From: Mesobacillus campisalis
Lineage (GTDB): Bacteria; Bacillota; Bacilli; Bacillales; Cytobacillaceae
DNA: 64,000 bases
Reading direction: 5' to 3'
Assembly: GCF_000986785.1 (NCBI RefSeq)
Contig: NZ_LAYY01000016.1
Location: forward strand, 60,092-124,091
Below the pieces are notes generated by a model. That model saw only the letters and a program-made list of their open reading frames with translations. It was not told where the DNA came from and searched no databases. Of this stretch, positions 8,534 to 17,090 are shown one piece after another (positions within the stretch are counted from its first letter, which is position 1; every line of letters begins with the position of its first letter). A program made the translations under genes and the position numbers.

Positions 8534-8636
8534 GTTAGCACCTCCATAAGATAGGTTATCTCTAATCCAGGTGGTTATACTTGGGACGTTCGAAGAATTA
8601 GTTAAGTAAACAATGATAGTCTTGATATTTCTTAAT

Positions 8637-8714
8637 TCAACCTATCGGGGCGAAGCTTGAGTAGAGCATCGTTTTCCTTGTTCGACTTACGGGCAGCGGG
8701 CAGGTTAGTGGAAG
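8637..8714. repeat. GGGGCAG-family dispersed repeat, copy 1 (degenerate)
   Basis: TTCAACCTATCGGGGCG at the left end and TTCGACTTACGGGCAG...GCAGGTTAGTGGAAG at the right end are diverged versions of the terminal repeats seen in the other copies. The loop motif is doubled (GGGCAGCGGGCAG). Confidence 0.5.
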
Positions 8715-8730
8715 AGTGCAAATAATAAAA

Positions 8731-8762
8731 AAGCCAAGGAACCTTGATAATTGCTCTTGGCT
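8731..8762 (-). terminator. terminator, minus direction
   Basis: AGCCAAG pairs with CTTGGCT around a long loop, followed on the minus strand by TTTTTATT. It supports a transcribed gene upstream on the minus strand (8819-9007). Confidence 0.6.
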
Positions 8763-8818
8763 ATAATAATACAAACCAATACAAATCATATTCGGAAATG
8801 TACATTGATGATTAATAA

Positions 8819-9007
8819 TTATTTGGTGATACTATCCTGAATCTTTTGATAAATCGCCTTTACTTCTACATCCTCATTATTCGCCATGTTGAAGGATCGT
8901 TCCATTTCACGTAAAAGTCCTCGTAACTTAACTCCTTTTACTCTGGGAGGCATGTTTGAGTTTATTATCTTCTCAAACACGTCGTTTATCTGTCTTGGTG
9001 TCCTCAT
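8819..9007 (-). CDS. hypothetical 62-aa protein
   Basis: A charged helical protein beginning MRTPRQINDVFEKIINSNM with no membrane segment or metal motif. Codon usage looks genuine, and a terminator lies about 60 bases past the stop. The ribosome binding site is poor: CTGGAAATCCACG precedes the ATG, and a short palindrome CCAGGTCTACCTGG lies just upstream. I do not recognise the family. Confidence 0.5.
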   Translation of the reverse strand: MRTPRQINDVFEKIINSNMPPRVKGVKLRGLLREMERSFNMANNEDVEVKAIYQKIQDSITK

Positions 9008-9195
9008 CGTGGATTTCCAGGTAGACCTGGATTTTACCTCAACAAATGATAAATGATGCTATTCCTTTTATACCAGAAAGAAAAATGTGAATTCAAGGTA
9101 ATATTATAGGTAAATTAAGCTGTAAACCTGGCATTTTTTAGTGAATGGTTTTTTCAACAACCGGGGCAGCATTACTGTAATAAACTATAGTTTGT

Positions 9196-9296
9196 GAAAG
9201 AGTGTACTTAAATGAACGGGTGCTTTACTTAAAGTAACGGCTGCAACAAAGCAGCCTTTTTCTTATTCAACTAACGGGGCAGGTTAGTTGAATAAC
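9196..9296. repeat. GGGGCAG-family dispersed repeat, copy 2 (most intact)
   Basis: Left part GTACTTAAATGAACGGGTGC. Then a terminator-like hairpin GGCTGC-AACAAA-GCAGCC followed by TTTTTCTT. The right part is a perfect 13-bp hairpin, TTATTCAACTAAC / GTTAGTTGAATAA, enclosing the loop GGGGCAG (9276-9282). Confidence 0.75.
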
Positions 9297-9378
9297 CAAA
9301 ACTTGGAGTTGCACTCTTTTTCTTTTTTTGATAATATCGTTTCATAGCTAATGATTCAGAAAGTTAGGGGTTGATAAT

Positions 9379-9891
9379 ATTCATTTATTTAACGAAAAAG
9401 GAGAATTACTCCCTGAAGAAATAGATACAATTAATCGCTTAACTAACATCCCGATTGATTCCCTGAATCTAGACGCGATTTCAGTCGTCACTAATATTTA
9501 CCGAGTTGCACAGGGTTTGAGAAATAAAATGGAGCAGGAAATATTAGCGCAATATGGCTTATCCTGGACGGCATTCTCAATGCTTTATGATTTATGGATC
9601 TGGGAATCAGTTGAGACTAAAAAATTAGCCGAGTCAGCTGGAGTCTCAAAGGCAACAATTAGCAATATAACCAAAACTCTTGAAAAGAAAGAGTTATGTT
9701 TTAGAAAAACGGATATAAGGGACAGAAGAATCACCTATCTCTCGCTTACCAATAAGGGTAAACAAGTAATGGAGGACCTTTATCCTCAGTTCCATACTGG
9801 GGAGGTACAGATCGTTTCAGCTTTATCTGCCAATGAACAGAAAAACCTTTCTAGAGCTCTAAGAAAAGTAATAATGGATAATAATTTTTAG
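9379..9891 (+). CDS. MarR-family regulator, YwaE-like, with non-AUG start
   Basis: A winged-helix MarR regulator: SWTAFSMLYDLW, LAESAGVSKATISNITKTLE as the recognition helix, and the wing DIRDRRITYLSLTNKG. The first ordinary start codon in frame is a TTG at 9517, but the reading frame is protein-like well upstream (EEIDTINRLTNIPIDSLNL), as needed for the dimerisation helix. No ATG, GTG or TTG occurs in that stretch. An ATT at 9379, eight bases after AGGGG, is the best start, giving about 170 residues. It lies just before the T-box and tyrosyl-tRNA synthetase gene, like ywaE before tyrZ in B. subtilis. Confidence 0.75.
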   Translation: MHLFNEKGELLPEEIDTINRLTNIPIDSLNLDAISVVTNIYRVAQGLRNKMEQEILAQYGLSWTAFSMLYDLWIWESVETKKLAESAGVSKATISNITKTLEKKELCFRKTDIRDRRITYLSLTNKGKQVMEDLYPQFHTGEVQIVSALSANEQKNLSRALRKVIMDNNF

Positions 9892-9907
9892 AAACACAAC
9901 TTAATAT

Positions 9908-10148
9908 TAAAAAGCGATGATGGGAAACCCAGTAGCTGCTATCTCCCTGTGAACAGAGAGTCGATGGTTGGTGCGAATCGACACATAGATAACAGCGAAT
10001 TACATTCCTGGAGCATTCTTTGCTAGGTAGAGTTACGCAAAGAACGGACGAGCCGTTATTCGTAGAGTGGAAGGATGAATTCCTTCAAATAGGGTGGTAC
10101 CGCGTGCAAAACCACGTCCCTTTTTTGGGGGCGTGGTTTTTTATTTTT
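9908..10148 (+). promoter_or_regulatory. tyrosine T-box leader
   Basis: A T-box riboswitch in front of the synthetase gene. Stem I begins near 9911. The specifier region GAATTACATTCC carries TAC (Tyr) at 10001-10003. The T-box sequence AGGGTGGTACCGCG is at 10091-10104. It ends in the terminator AAACCACGTCCC / GGGGGCGTGGTTT with a T-run (10108-10148). Uncharged tRNA-Tyr would stabilise the antiterminator and switch on the gene. Confidence 0.95.
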
Positions 10149-10172
10149 AATTTTATATTGGAGGAATAACAA

Positions 10173-11417
10173 ATGGATCAGATATTGAATCAACTCAACG
10201 TTGAACAGTTGAATGAAGTAAAGAGACAAATGAGCATATACAAACAAGGTGTACAGGACATTATTCCCCTTGAAGATTTAGAACGAAAAGTAGCCAAGTC
10301 GATTTTGCAAAATAAACCATTAAAAATAAAACTAGGATTGGATCCTTCTGCTCCAGATGTTCATCTTGGTCATACCGTGGTCCTTAACAAAATGAGGCAG
10401 TTTCAAGATAATGGACATATCATCCAACTAATTATTGGGGACTTTACAGGGAAAATTGGGGATCCGACAGGGAAATCGGTCGCTAGAAAGCAATTGACAG
10501 ATGAAGAAGTGAAGCATAATGCCAAAACATATTTTGAACAATTTGCAAAAGTTATCGATATGGAAAAAGTCGAATTGCATTACAACTCTAAATGGTTGTC
10601 TGAACTAAATTTTGAGGATGTAATCCAATTGGCAGGCAAGATCACCGTGGCAAGGCTTTTGGAAAGGGACGATTTTGAAGAACGCATTGCATTCGGTAAA
10701 CCAATCTCACTCCACGAGTTCTTCTACCCTCTTATGCAGGGCTACGATTCTGTTGTACTTGAATCTGATATTGAGCTTGGCGGGACTGATCAGCATTTTA
10801 ATATTCTGATGGGAAGACACTTTCAGGAGAAATTCGGAAAGGAAAAGCAAGTTGCATTGCTAATGCCATTACTGGAAGGCCTAGATGGTGTCGAGAAGAT
10901 GTCTAAATCCAAGAAAAACTACATTGGCATTGATGAGAGCCCACAGGAAATGTACGGAAAAGCAATGTCCATTCCTGATGAGTTAATGACTAAATACTTT
11001 GAGTTAGTAACAGATTTCACACCTGAACAAATTCAGACCACGAAGAAACAGTTAGAAACAGGGGACCTCCATCCAAGGGATGCCAAAATGCTGCTTGGCA
11101 AGACAATTGTAAGAATGTACCACGGGATTGAAGCGGCAGAGCAGGCAGAACATCATTTTATTGCAGTCTTTCAAAAAGGCTCTATGCCTGATGACATTCC
11201 TGTGATTGAATGGAAAGGAGATAAGGAAACTTCAATCATTGACCTATTAGTTGGATTGGAAATGTTATCATCCAAGAGCGAAGCAAGAAGGATGATTGAT
11301 AACAAAGGCGTAAAAGTAAATGGGGAACAAGTGGGCAATCCCCAATTAATCCTTACTGTCACTGACGGGGTAATTGTACAGGTAGGAAAACGTAAATTCA
11401 TTCAAGTGAAAATGTAA
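10173..11417 (+). CDS. tyrZ: tyrosyl-tRNA synthetase (TyrZ type)
   Basis: Charges tRNA-Tyr with tyrosine. It is 414 residues long. The class I signature HLGH is at residues 64-67 and KMSKS at 242-246. The [16 protein letters not shown] block and C-terminal S4 RNA-binding domain ([19 protein letters not shown]) match the second Bacillus type, TyrZ, rather than the housekeeping TyrS. The start ATG follows TTGGAGG. It is controlled by the tyrosine T-box directly upstream, and a MarR gene precedes it, the ywaE-tyrZ order. In B. subtilis TyrZ discriminates against D-tyrosine. Confidence 0.93.
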   Translation: MDQILNQLNVEQLNEVKRQMSIYKQGVQDIIPLEDLERKVAKSILQNKPLKIKLGLDPSAPDVHLGHTVVLNKMRQFQDNGHIIQLIIGDFTGKIGDPTGKSVARKQLTDEEVKHNAKTYFEQFAKVIDMEKVELHYNSKWLSELNFEDVIQLAGKITVARLLERDDFEERIAFGKPISLHEFFYPLMQGYDSVVLESDIELGGTDQHFNILMGRHFQEKFGKEKQVALLMPLLEGLDGVEKMSKSKKNYIGIDESPQEMYGKAMSIPDELMTKYFELVTDFTPEQIQTTKKQLETGDLHPRDAKMLLGKTIVRMYHGIEAAEQAEHHFIAVFQKGSMPDDIPVIEWKGDKETSIIDLLVGLEMLSSKSEARRMIDNKGVKVNGEQVGNPQLILTVTDGVIVQVGKRKFIQVKM

Positions 11418-11433
11418 GAAGTTTAAAACTTCT

Positions 11434-11466
11434 AGAGGCTGTTAATCGTATTAACAGCCTCTAATT
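11434..11466 (+). terminator. terminator of tyrZ
   Basis: A 13-bp perfect hairpin, AGAGGCTGTTAAT/ATTAACAGCCTCT, with a three-base loop and a T-rich tail. Confidence 0.85.
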
Positions 11467-11494
11467 TATCTTATATAAACGATTGTGAAATGTT

Positions 11495-11568
11495 GTACTT
11501 AAGCTAACTGGTGCTTATCTTAAAGAAGTATAGTGCCATTTCTCTATATGGCAGTTTAGCTCAAGTGA
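11495..11568. repeat. GGGGCAG-family dispersed repeat, copy 3 (degenerate)
   Basis: The left end GTACTTAAGCTAACTGGTGC and the right end GGCAGTTTAGCTCAAG are imperfect inverted copies of each other (CTTAAGCTAAC against CTTGAGCTAAAC). The inner hairpin is decayed. Confidence 0.55.
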
Positions 11569-11612
11569 AGAATTCTCCAACATATTAAGAAAACCCAATC
11601 TTCAATCATAAG

Positions 11613-11650
11613 AAAAGGGAGATTGTTTTCAAAACAATCTCCCTTTTTTA
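11613..11650. terminator. bidirectional terminator
   Basis: AAAAGGGAGATTGTTTT pairs with AAAACAATCTCCCTTTT. It serves the minus-strand hydrolase gene next to it. Confidence 0.85.
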
Positions 11651-11655
11651 ATTTA

Positions 11656-12210
11656 TTAGTTGTTTTGTTGAAGGAAATCATAGGTCGAAATGACATTGGA
11701 ATACATACTTTTAAGTGCGCTGACAAACGCATAATGAACCTGTTCAGCCGGCACAACCTTATCCTGAAAAGATAAGTCTCTTGTCGCACAGGCATCTTCA
11801 ATTAGTGTCGTTTCAAAGCCTAGATCGACTGCAGCCCTAACGGTGGCATCAATGCACATATGCGTCATCATCCCCACAACCACTACCTTGGTTATACCTT
11901 TTTCTCTTAATTTGCTTTCTAAATCAGTTTTCAAAAAGCTGTTAGGGAAATTTTTCACTATGAGGTTTTCGTGTTCTAATGGTAGAACACTTTCATGCAG
12001 TTCAGCGCCCTCTGTATTTGGAAGAAAGAAGCCTAACTCTGGACTACTTGCGATATGTTGAACATGGAAAATATTTTCTTTATTATTGTTTCTAAACCAA
12101 TCAAGAACTTTAGCAGCATTAGCGGCTGCCTTATCAGTATTGCTTAACTCCATCTTCCCATTTGGAAAATAGTCATTTTGAATATCGACGATAATTAAAG
12201 CTGTGCTCAT
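11656..12210 (-). CDS. isochorismatase-family cysteine hydrolase
   Basis: A 184-residue protein of the isochorismatase/nicotinamidase fold. The catalytic triad is visible as Asp9 (VDIQND), Lys86 and Cys119 (GMMTHMCID). The cis-peptide region VVVGMMTH precedes the Cys. Such enzymes hydrolyse amides or vinyl ethers; the substrate cannot be predicted. A GAGGTGAAAG site precedes the ATG. It is divergent from an Lrp/AsnC regulator, which may control it. Another member of the same family lies at 17845-18402. Confidence 0.85.
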   Translation of the reverse strand: MSTALIIVDIQNDYFPNGKMELSNTDKAAANAAKVLDWFRNNNKENIFHVQHIASSPELGFFLPNTEGAELHESVLPLEHENLIVKNFPNSFLKTDLESKLREKGITKVVVVGMMTHMCIDATVRAAVDLGFETTLIEDACATRDLSFQDKVVPAEQVHYAFVSALKSMYSNVISTYDFLQQNN

Positions 12211-12329
12211 TTTCTTTCACCTCATTTAAAAATTTAGTACACTTAAATCATAATGAATATCTTGATATATAGCGATACTTTGATGAAACACTTTTAGGTC
12301 AAATTATTTCATGGTGAAAGGAATTTATG

Positions 12330-12776
12330 ATGGAACTTGATAGCATTGATTTTCAGATCCTTCAGTTATTATCCGAAAATTCTCGGGTTCAATGGAAAGA
12401 CTTAGGGAAACAAATTCATATGTCAGGACAAGCAGTAGGAAATAGGATTAAAAAACTTGAGGAAAATGGTGTCATCCAAGCTTACTCTCTGCTTGTAGAT
12501 GAAAAAAAACTAGGACTGGTCTTTACAGCATTTATCATTATCTATATGAAAACAGCAAACCATGATGTGTTTATACGTTTTATTCAGGATCAAAAGGAAG
12601 TTGTTGAAGCGGACCGAGTATCGGGAGAAGGCTGTTACCATTTAAAAATAAAAGTTGATTCTCAAGAGAAATTGAACCTATTTCTTAATGAAATTCTTGA
12701 GTATGGGAACTATAAAATGTATCTTTCTATAAATGAGATTAAAAAACGTAATCCGTTGACAACAGCATGGGAATAA
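12330..12776 (+). CDS. Lrp/AsnC-family transcriptional regulator
   Basis: A 148-residue regulator. The N-terminal winged helix is LDSIDFQILQLLSENSRVQW with the helix-turn-helix in KDLGKQIHMSGQAVGNRIKK. The C-terminal RAM ligand domain contains VVEADRVSGEGCYHLKIKV. I chose the second ATG (12330), eight bases after AAGGA. It is divergent from the isochorismatase-like gene, so local control of that gene is plausible. A weak hairpin follows the stop at about 12811-12850. Confidence 0.85.
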   Translation: MELDSIDFQILQLLSENSRVQWKDLGKQIHMSGQAVGNRIKKLEENGVIQAYSLLVDEKKLGLVFTAFIIIYMKTANHDVFIRFIQDQKEVVEADRVSGEGCYHLKIKVDSQEKLNLFLNEILEYGNYKMYLSINEIKKRNPLTTAWE

Positions 12777-12898
12777 AAAAATTATTATCATGGAAGGATT
12801 GCGAGTTTAAAGCCATTCACCTTATACCAGGATGGATGGCATTTTTATTTTAAATTAGCTGACCAAAGTTTAAATAATTGTCAAACTTTATCCTTGCA

Positions 12899-12918
12899 TA
12901 CCTAACGAGGGTATAGTA
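12899..12918. promoter_or_regulatory. CsoR operator upstream of csoR
   Basis: TACCTAACGAGGGTATAGTA closely follows the B. subtilis CsoR operator TACCCTACGGGGGTATGGTA. It sits in the spacer of a promoter with TTGCAT at 12895 and TAAGAT 17 bp further on. CsoR without Cu(I) should block RNA polymerase here. Confidence 0.8.
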
Positions 12919-12947
12919 AGATGAAATCAAGTTAGGAGGTTAAGTCG

Positions 12948-13271
12948 ATGGAAAACTCAGCGAATGAAGCTGCTTGTCATACAGGTGCCACTCGAAAAAG
13001 TCATCATCCTGAACGAGTAAAAAGGGATTTAACCACTCGTTTAAATCGGATTGAAGGTCAAATTCGGGGCATCAAAGGAATGATCGACAAAGATGTCTAC
13101 TGTGATGATGTCATCACACAACTCTCTGCAACACAATCTGCTCTAAATAGTGTGGCCAAGATTCTTTTGGAAGGTCATTTAAAAGGGTGTGTCGTCGACC
13201 GCCTTTCAGAAGGGGATCATGAAGTTTTAGACGAACTAGTTGTAACCATCCAAAAACTCATGAAAAAATAA
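12948..13271 (+). CDS. csoR: copper-sensing repressor CsoR
   Basis: A 107-residue all-helical CsoR/RcnR repressor. The Cu(I) ligands are visible: Cys52 (VYCDDV), His77 (EGHLKG) and Cys81. The conserved RLNRIEGQIRGIKGMI helix is present. The His-rich N-terminal extension (SHHPERVKR) is usual in Bacilli. GTTAGGAGG precedes the ATG. It is first in a csoR-copZ-copA module and has its own operator upstream. Cu(I) binding releases the repressor and turns on copper export. Confidence 0.95.
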   Translation: MENSANEAACHTGATRKSHHPERVKRDLTTRLNRIEGQIRGIKGMIDKDVYCDDVITQLSATQSALNSVAKILLEGHLKGCVVDRLSEGDHEVLDELVVTIQKLMKK

Positions 13272-13287
13272 ATTTTTTTCAGGTTTA

Positions 13288-13308
13288 GATACCCCTGGGC
13301 CGTATAAA
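13288..13308. promoter_or_regulatory. possible weak CsoR-like site before copZ
   Basis: ATACCCCTGGGCCGTAT has the left half of the operator and a diverged right half. It would be a degenerate third site. Confidence 0.3.
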
Positions 13309-13341
13309 TAATCGATTTAATTTTTAAAGGAGAGAAGGAAA

Positions 13342-13548
13342 ATGCAAACTGTTACTTTAAACGTACATGGAATGTCATGCGGACATTGTGTGAAGGCTGT
13401 AGAAGGCAGCGTTGGTGAATTGGAAGGTGTTAACCAAGTAAGCGTAAAATTGGACGAAGCTTTGGTTGAAGTATCTTTTGATGAATCCAAAGTATCCCTT
13501 GATAAGATTAAGGATACGATTGAAGATCAAGGCTACGATGTAGAATAA
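13342..13548 (+). CDS. copZ: copper chaperone CopZ
   Basis: A 68-residue single heavy-metal-associated domain with the motif GMSCGHC near the N-terminus and the closing IEDQGYDVE. It binds Cu(I) in the cytosol and hands it to the ATPase encoded downstream. AAAGGAGAGAAGG precedes the ATG. It sits between csoR and copA with spacing that fits one operon plus an internal CsoR-controlled promoter. Confidence 0.95.
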   Translation: MQTVTLNVHGMSCGHCVKAVEGSVGELEGVNQVSVKLDEALVEVSFDESKVSLDKIKDTIEDQGYDVE

Positions 13549-13583
13549 GAGTGCCATTGCACTCTCTAATTTTTCTTTAAATT

Positions 13584-13600
13584 ATACCCCGTATGGGTAT
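13584..13600. promoter_or_regulatory. CsoR-like operator upstream of copA
   Basis: ATACCC-CGTAT-GGGTAT, a 6-bp perfect inverted repeat resembling the CsoR operator, lies 20 bases upstream of the copA start. It suggests separate copper control of copA. Confidence 0.6.
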
Positions 13601-13619
13601 ATGGAAGGTGGGGAAGATC

Positions 13620-16049
13620 ATGAGTACAGCAACAAAAGAAGCCAGAAAAGTGAAAGAAGCGAGTATTGGAATTACCGGAATGACTTGTGCCGCGTGTGCG
13701 ACGCGTATTGAAAAAGGGTTAAATAAAATGGAAGGTGTCGAGCAGGCATCCGTCAATCTGGCACTTGAAAAATCAACGATTAAATTTGATCCGTCAAAAC
13801 TGAGTGAAGGGGATTTTGAAAAGAAAATTGAAGCCCTGGGCTATGGTGTTGTGAAACAAAAAGCAGAATTTGAGATTACTGGAATGACTTGTGCAGCATG
13901 TTCAACGCGTATCGAAAAAGGATTAAATAAGATGGAAGGTGTGGCAACTGCGAGCGTCAACTTAGCCCTCGAAAGAGCAACCATTGAATTTAATCCTTCA
14001 GAAGTAACCATTGGAGACATTATTGCCAAAGTAGAAAAGCTTGGTTACGGTGCACACCAAAAACAGGACGAAAAAGAACAAGTCGATCACCGTGAAAAGC
14101 ATATAAAAGATCAGCAGCGTAAATTCATTCTTTCAGCGATTTTATCGCTCCCGCTATTATGGACGATGGTCGGCCACTTTTCCTTTACATCGTTTCTATA
14201 TGTACCAGAATTCTTGATGAATCCATGGGTCCAGCTGATTCTGGCCACACCGGTACAATTTTTTATCGGGAAACAGTTTTATGTGGGTGCCTATAAAGCC
14301 CTGCGGAATGGCGGTGCAAACATGGATGTACTCGTTGCGATGGGGACGTCAGCCGCCTATTTTTACAGTGTCTACCAAGCGATTGTAAGTGCTGGAACCC
14401 ACCAAGCTCCACATCTATATTTTGAAACAAGTGCCGTACTCATCACTCTGATTCTTTTAGGAAAATTATTTGAAGCAAGAGCAAAAGGCCGTTCATCTGA
14501 AGCCATTAAAAAGCTGATGGGGCTTCAGGCAAAAACAGCTATCATCGTACGTGATGGGGTTGAAAAAGAAGTACCATTGGAAGAAGTCGTAATCGGTGAC
14601 ACGATTTTAGTAAAGCCAGGTGAAAAAATCCCTGTTGATGGAGAGGTAACCGAAGGAACATCAGCTGTTGATGAATCAATGCTGACAGGTGAAAGTTTAC
14701 CAGTGGATAAAAAAGCGGGTGACCCCGTATATGGCTCAACAATTAACAAAAATGGTTTTATCAAAATGACAGCGACCAAAGTTGGCCGTGAAACAGCTTT
14801 AGCCCAAATTATCAAAGTGGTTGAAGATGCACAAGGTTCGAAAGCACCTATTCAAAGGTTGGCTGATCAAATTTCGGGTATTTTCGTCCCAATCGTAGTA
14901 GGGATTGCCATCCTCACATTCCTGGTGTGGATCATATGGGTTCAACCAGGTGAGGTTACACCGGCACTTGAAGTGTTAATTGCCATCCTTGTCATTGCTT
15001 GTCCTTGTGCACTAGGACTCGCGACACCGACCTCGATTATGGCCGGATCAGGCCGTGCCGCTGAATTTGGCATTTTATTCAAAGGCGGCGAGCATTTGGA
15101 ACAGACTCAGGGTATTGACACGGTGGTTGTCGATAAAACAGGTACGGTCACACATGGCAAACCTGTGTTAACGGATGTTTTGGTGGCTGATGGTCAGGAT
15201 GAACCGGAATTCTTGTCCGTCATTGGCGCAGCCGAAAAACAATCGGAGCACCCGCTTGCCCAAGCGATTGTCGAAGGGATCCAGGAGAAAGGCATTGAAC
15301 TTGGCAATGTCCAATTTTTTGAAGCGATTCCCGGTTATGGAGTACATGCGACGGTTTCAGGCCAAGGAGTGGTCATTGGTACACGGAAGCTGATGCAGCA
15401 ATATGGGATTGATATTCAATCGGTTCTCCCTGCAATGGAAGAATTAGAGCGGCATGGGAAGACCGCAATGCTTGCAGGCATTAATGGCCAATATGCAGGG
15501 CTCGTTGCCGTAGCCGATACCATTAAGGATACCTCCCGGCAAGCTGTTCGCCGATTACAGGAAATGGGCATCAAAGTAATCATGATGACAGGTGATAATG
15601 AACGTACAGCCCAAGCAATTGGAAAAGAGGTAGGCGTTGATGCCGTGATTGCGGAAGTGCTTCCTGAAGGGAAGGCAGAAGAAGTGAAAAAACTGCAGCA
15701 GCAGGGTAAAAACGTTGCAATGGTCGGTGACGGGATTAATGACGCACCAGCTCTTGCTACAGCGGATATCGGAATGGCCATTGGTACTGGTACAGATGTT
15801 GCGATGGAAGCAGCAGACATCACGTTGATTCGAGGCGACTTGAACAGCATTGCCGATGCGATTTTAATGAGCCGCAAAACAATGAGGAATATCAAGCAAA
15901 ATTTATTCTGGGCATTCGCCTATAACACCATCGGGATTCCCATTGCCGCAATAGGGCTCCTTGCCCCATGGGTAGCAGGCGCAGCGATGGCATTCAGTTC
16001 CGTCTCTGTCGTCTTAAACGCATTGCGCTTACAAAGGGTTAAATTATAA
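13620..16049 (+). CDS. copA: Cu(I)-exporting P-type ATPase CopA
   Basis: An 809-residue P1B ATPase. Two N-terminal metal-binding domains have CxxC at residues 23-26 and 91-94 (GMTCAAC). It then has the transmembrane metal site CPC (461-463), the phosphorylated Asp in DKTGT (505), TGES, the SEHPL motif, [10 protein letters not shown] and about eight membrane helices. ATG at 13620 follows GGTGGGGAAGATC; an in-frame ATG further upstream lies within the operator. It exports cytosolic Cu(I) delivered by CopZ. Confidence 0.95.
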   Translation: MSTATKEARKVKEASIGITGMTCAACATRIEKGLNKMEGVEQASVNLALEKSTIKFDPSKLSEGDFEKKIEALGYGVVKQKAEFEITGMTCAACSTRIEKGLNKMEGVATASVNLALERATIEFNPSEVTIGDIIAKVEKLGYGAHQKQDEKEQVDHREKHIKDQQRKFILSAILSLPLLWTMVGHFSFTSFLYVPEFLMNPWVQLILATPVQFFIGKQFYVGAYKALRNGGANMDVLVAMGTSAAYFYSVYQAIVSAGTHQAPHLYFETSAVLITLILLGKLFEARAKGRSSEAIKKLMGLQAKTAIIVRDGVEKEVPLEEVVIGDTILVKPGEKIPVDGEVTEGTSAVDESMLTGESLPVDKKAGDPVYGSTINKNGFIKMTATKVGRETALAQIIKVVEDAQGSKAPIQRLADQISGIFVPIVVGIAILTFLVWIIWVQPGEVTPALEVLIAILVIACPCALGLATPTSIMAGSGRAAEFGILFKGGEHLEQTQGIDTVVVDKTGTVTHGKPVLTDVLVADGQDEPEFLSVIGAAEKQSEHPLAQAIVEGIQEKGIELGNVQFFEAIPGYGVHATVSGQGVVIGTRKLMQQYGIDIQSVLPAMEELERHGKTAMLAGINGQYAGLVAVADTIKDTSRQAVRRLQEMGIKVIMMTGDNERTAQAIGKEVGVDAVIAEVLPEGKAEEVKKLQQQGKNVAMVGDGINDAPALATADIGMAIGTGTDVAMEAADITLIRGDLNSIADAILMSRKTMRNIKQNLFWAFAYNTIGIPIAAIGLLAPWVAGAAMAFSSVSVVLNALRLQRVKL

Positions 16050-16110
16050 AACATGGGGGACGGTTCTGCCGTGATTATAGAAAGATAGATTTGATGCGAG
16101 GTGAGAGGGT

Positions 16111-16761
16111 ATGGACCAAAAGGGGAAAAAGGTTAAATTGGCTGTGAACGGTGGAATATCGTTCGGTGCAAAATTAACGGCAAAGCAACTGGCTGTCATT
16201 GCTGAACACATGATAGAAGGCGATGAACTGGAGGTAACAACCTTCCAGCAACTTTACATTGATGTATTTGAAAGGGATGCAGAGTCTGTTAGAGAAAAAT
16301 TCATGGAAGCAGGACTGTCTTGTTATCCTGTGGGGAATTTTGTGAAAAGCTTAAGGACCTGCAATTTTTGTAAAGGGGAAGAAAAAGAAGGAATGCCAGT
16401 TGCCATTGAATTAAATAAGCGAATTGCAGGCAATCCTGTACCCTTTACCCTGAAACCAGCCTATACAGGGTGCCCGGTTGGCTGTGGCGAACCTCTAGTG
16501 AATGATATAGGGGTCATGAAGATAAGAGATGGTTATGACCTTTATATTGGAGGAAAAGCAAAGGGGAAAGATGCTAATACGGGCACTTTATTGGTGGCGC
16601 AGCTATCTCCTGACCAGCTTTATGAGACAGTGGAAACTATTATTAGGATCTATGCAGAACAAGGCAAGAAAAGAGAACCATTTTTTAAATTCATTCATCG
16701 CTTTGGTTTAGAAAACCTTAAAAGTCAATTACCTGTAATAGAAAAACAAATAGCGTATTAA
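16111..16761 (+). CDS. siroheme/Fe-S reductase-like protein (nitrite/sulfite reductase half)
   Basis: A 216-residue protein resembling one half of a nitrite/sulfite reductase: an N-terminal ferredoxin-like part (TAKQLAVIAEHM, TTFQQLYIDV) and then a Cys-bearing part. The Cys pairs are RTCNFCKG and GCPVGCGEP. The second is the normal C-x3-C of the siroheme-Fe4S4 site; the first is C-x2-C where classic enzymes have about five residues between the Cys. The protein is too short for a full enzyme. It follows copA by 60 bases with its own GAGGTGAGAGGG site, so co-expression with copper export is possible. Function is unknown. Confidence 0.7.
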   Translation: MDQKGKKVKLAVNGGISFGAKLTAKQLAVIAEHMIEGDELEVTTFQQLYIDVFERDAESVREKFMEAGLSCYPVGNFVKSLRTCNFCKGEEKEGMPVAIELNKRIAGNPVPFTLKPAYTGCPVGCGEPLVNDIGVMKIRDGYDLYIGGKAKGKDANTGTLLVAQLSPDQLYETVETIIRIYAEQGKKREPFFKFIHRFGLENLKSQLPVIEKQIAY

Positions 16762-16788
16762 TAAAAGAAGGTAATGAGCATAAAACAC

Positions 16789-16836
16789 AAAAAAGGTGTA
16801 ACCTCTCGGATTTGGAGGGAGTATACCTTTTTTTTA
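16789..16836 (+). terminator. terminator after the siroheme-like gene
   Basis: AAAAAGGTGTAACCTCTC pairs with GGAGGGAGTATACCTTTTT and is followed by eight T. Confidence 0.85.
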
Positions 16837-16894
16837 TTTATCCAATAGTGGAAAGGCTCTAGCTGCTAATCGAAGGCGGCTTTTTGTTGCTGTA

Positions 16895-16994
16895 CTTCAT
16901 TGTAAGTTAGATCTGGTGCTTTGATCCAAGAAGGATTAAGGCACCTTTTTGTTGAATTTCTTATTTAACAAACGGGGCAGTTTTCTTTAATAAC
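16895..16994. repeat. GGGGCAG-family dispersed repeat, copy 4
   Basis: Contains GGTGCTTTGATCC-AAGAA-GGATTAAGGCACC, a 13-bp hairpin with two G-U pairs, then TTTTTGTTGAA. The right part TTATTTAACAAAC-GGGGCAG-TTTTCTTTAATAA follows. A further fragment (GGCTTTTTGTTG) lies just to the left, at about 16877. Nothing else is seen in 16837-17074. Confidence 0.7.
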
Positions 16995-17090
16995 TTAAAT
17001 TCTTGCAAGAAACTTTTCTTTCGTTTATACGTAATTTCTAAATCAAGAATGCAAAAGAATTAAAAATGTTTGTTGAGGAGGGAAATGCTA

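Noticed and set aside
15416..15895. Minus-strand frame of 159 codons in copA
   Set aside because: Antisense shadow of the conserved ATPase domain.
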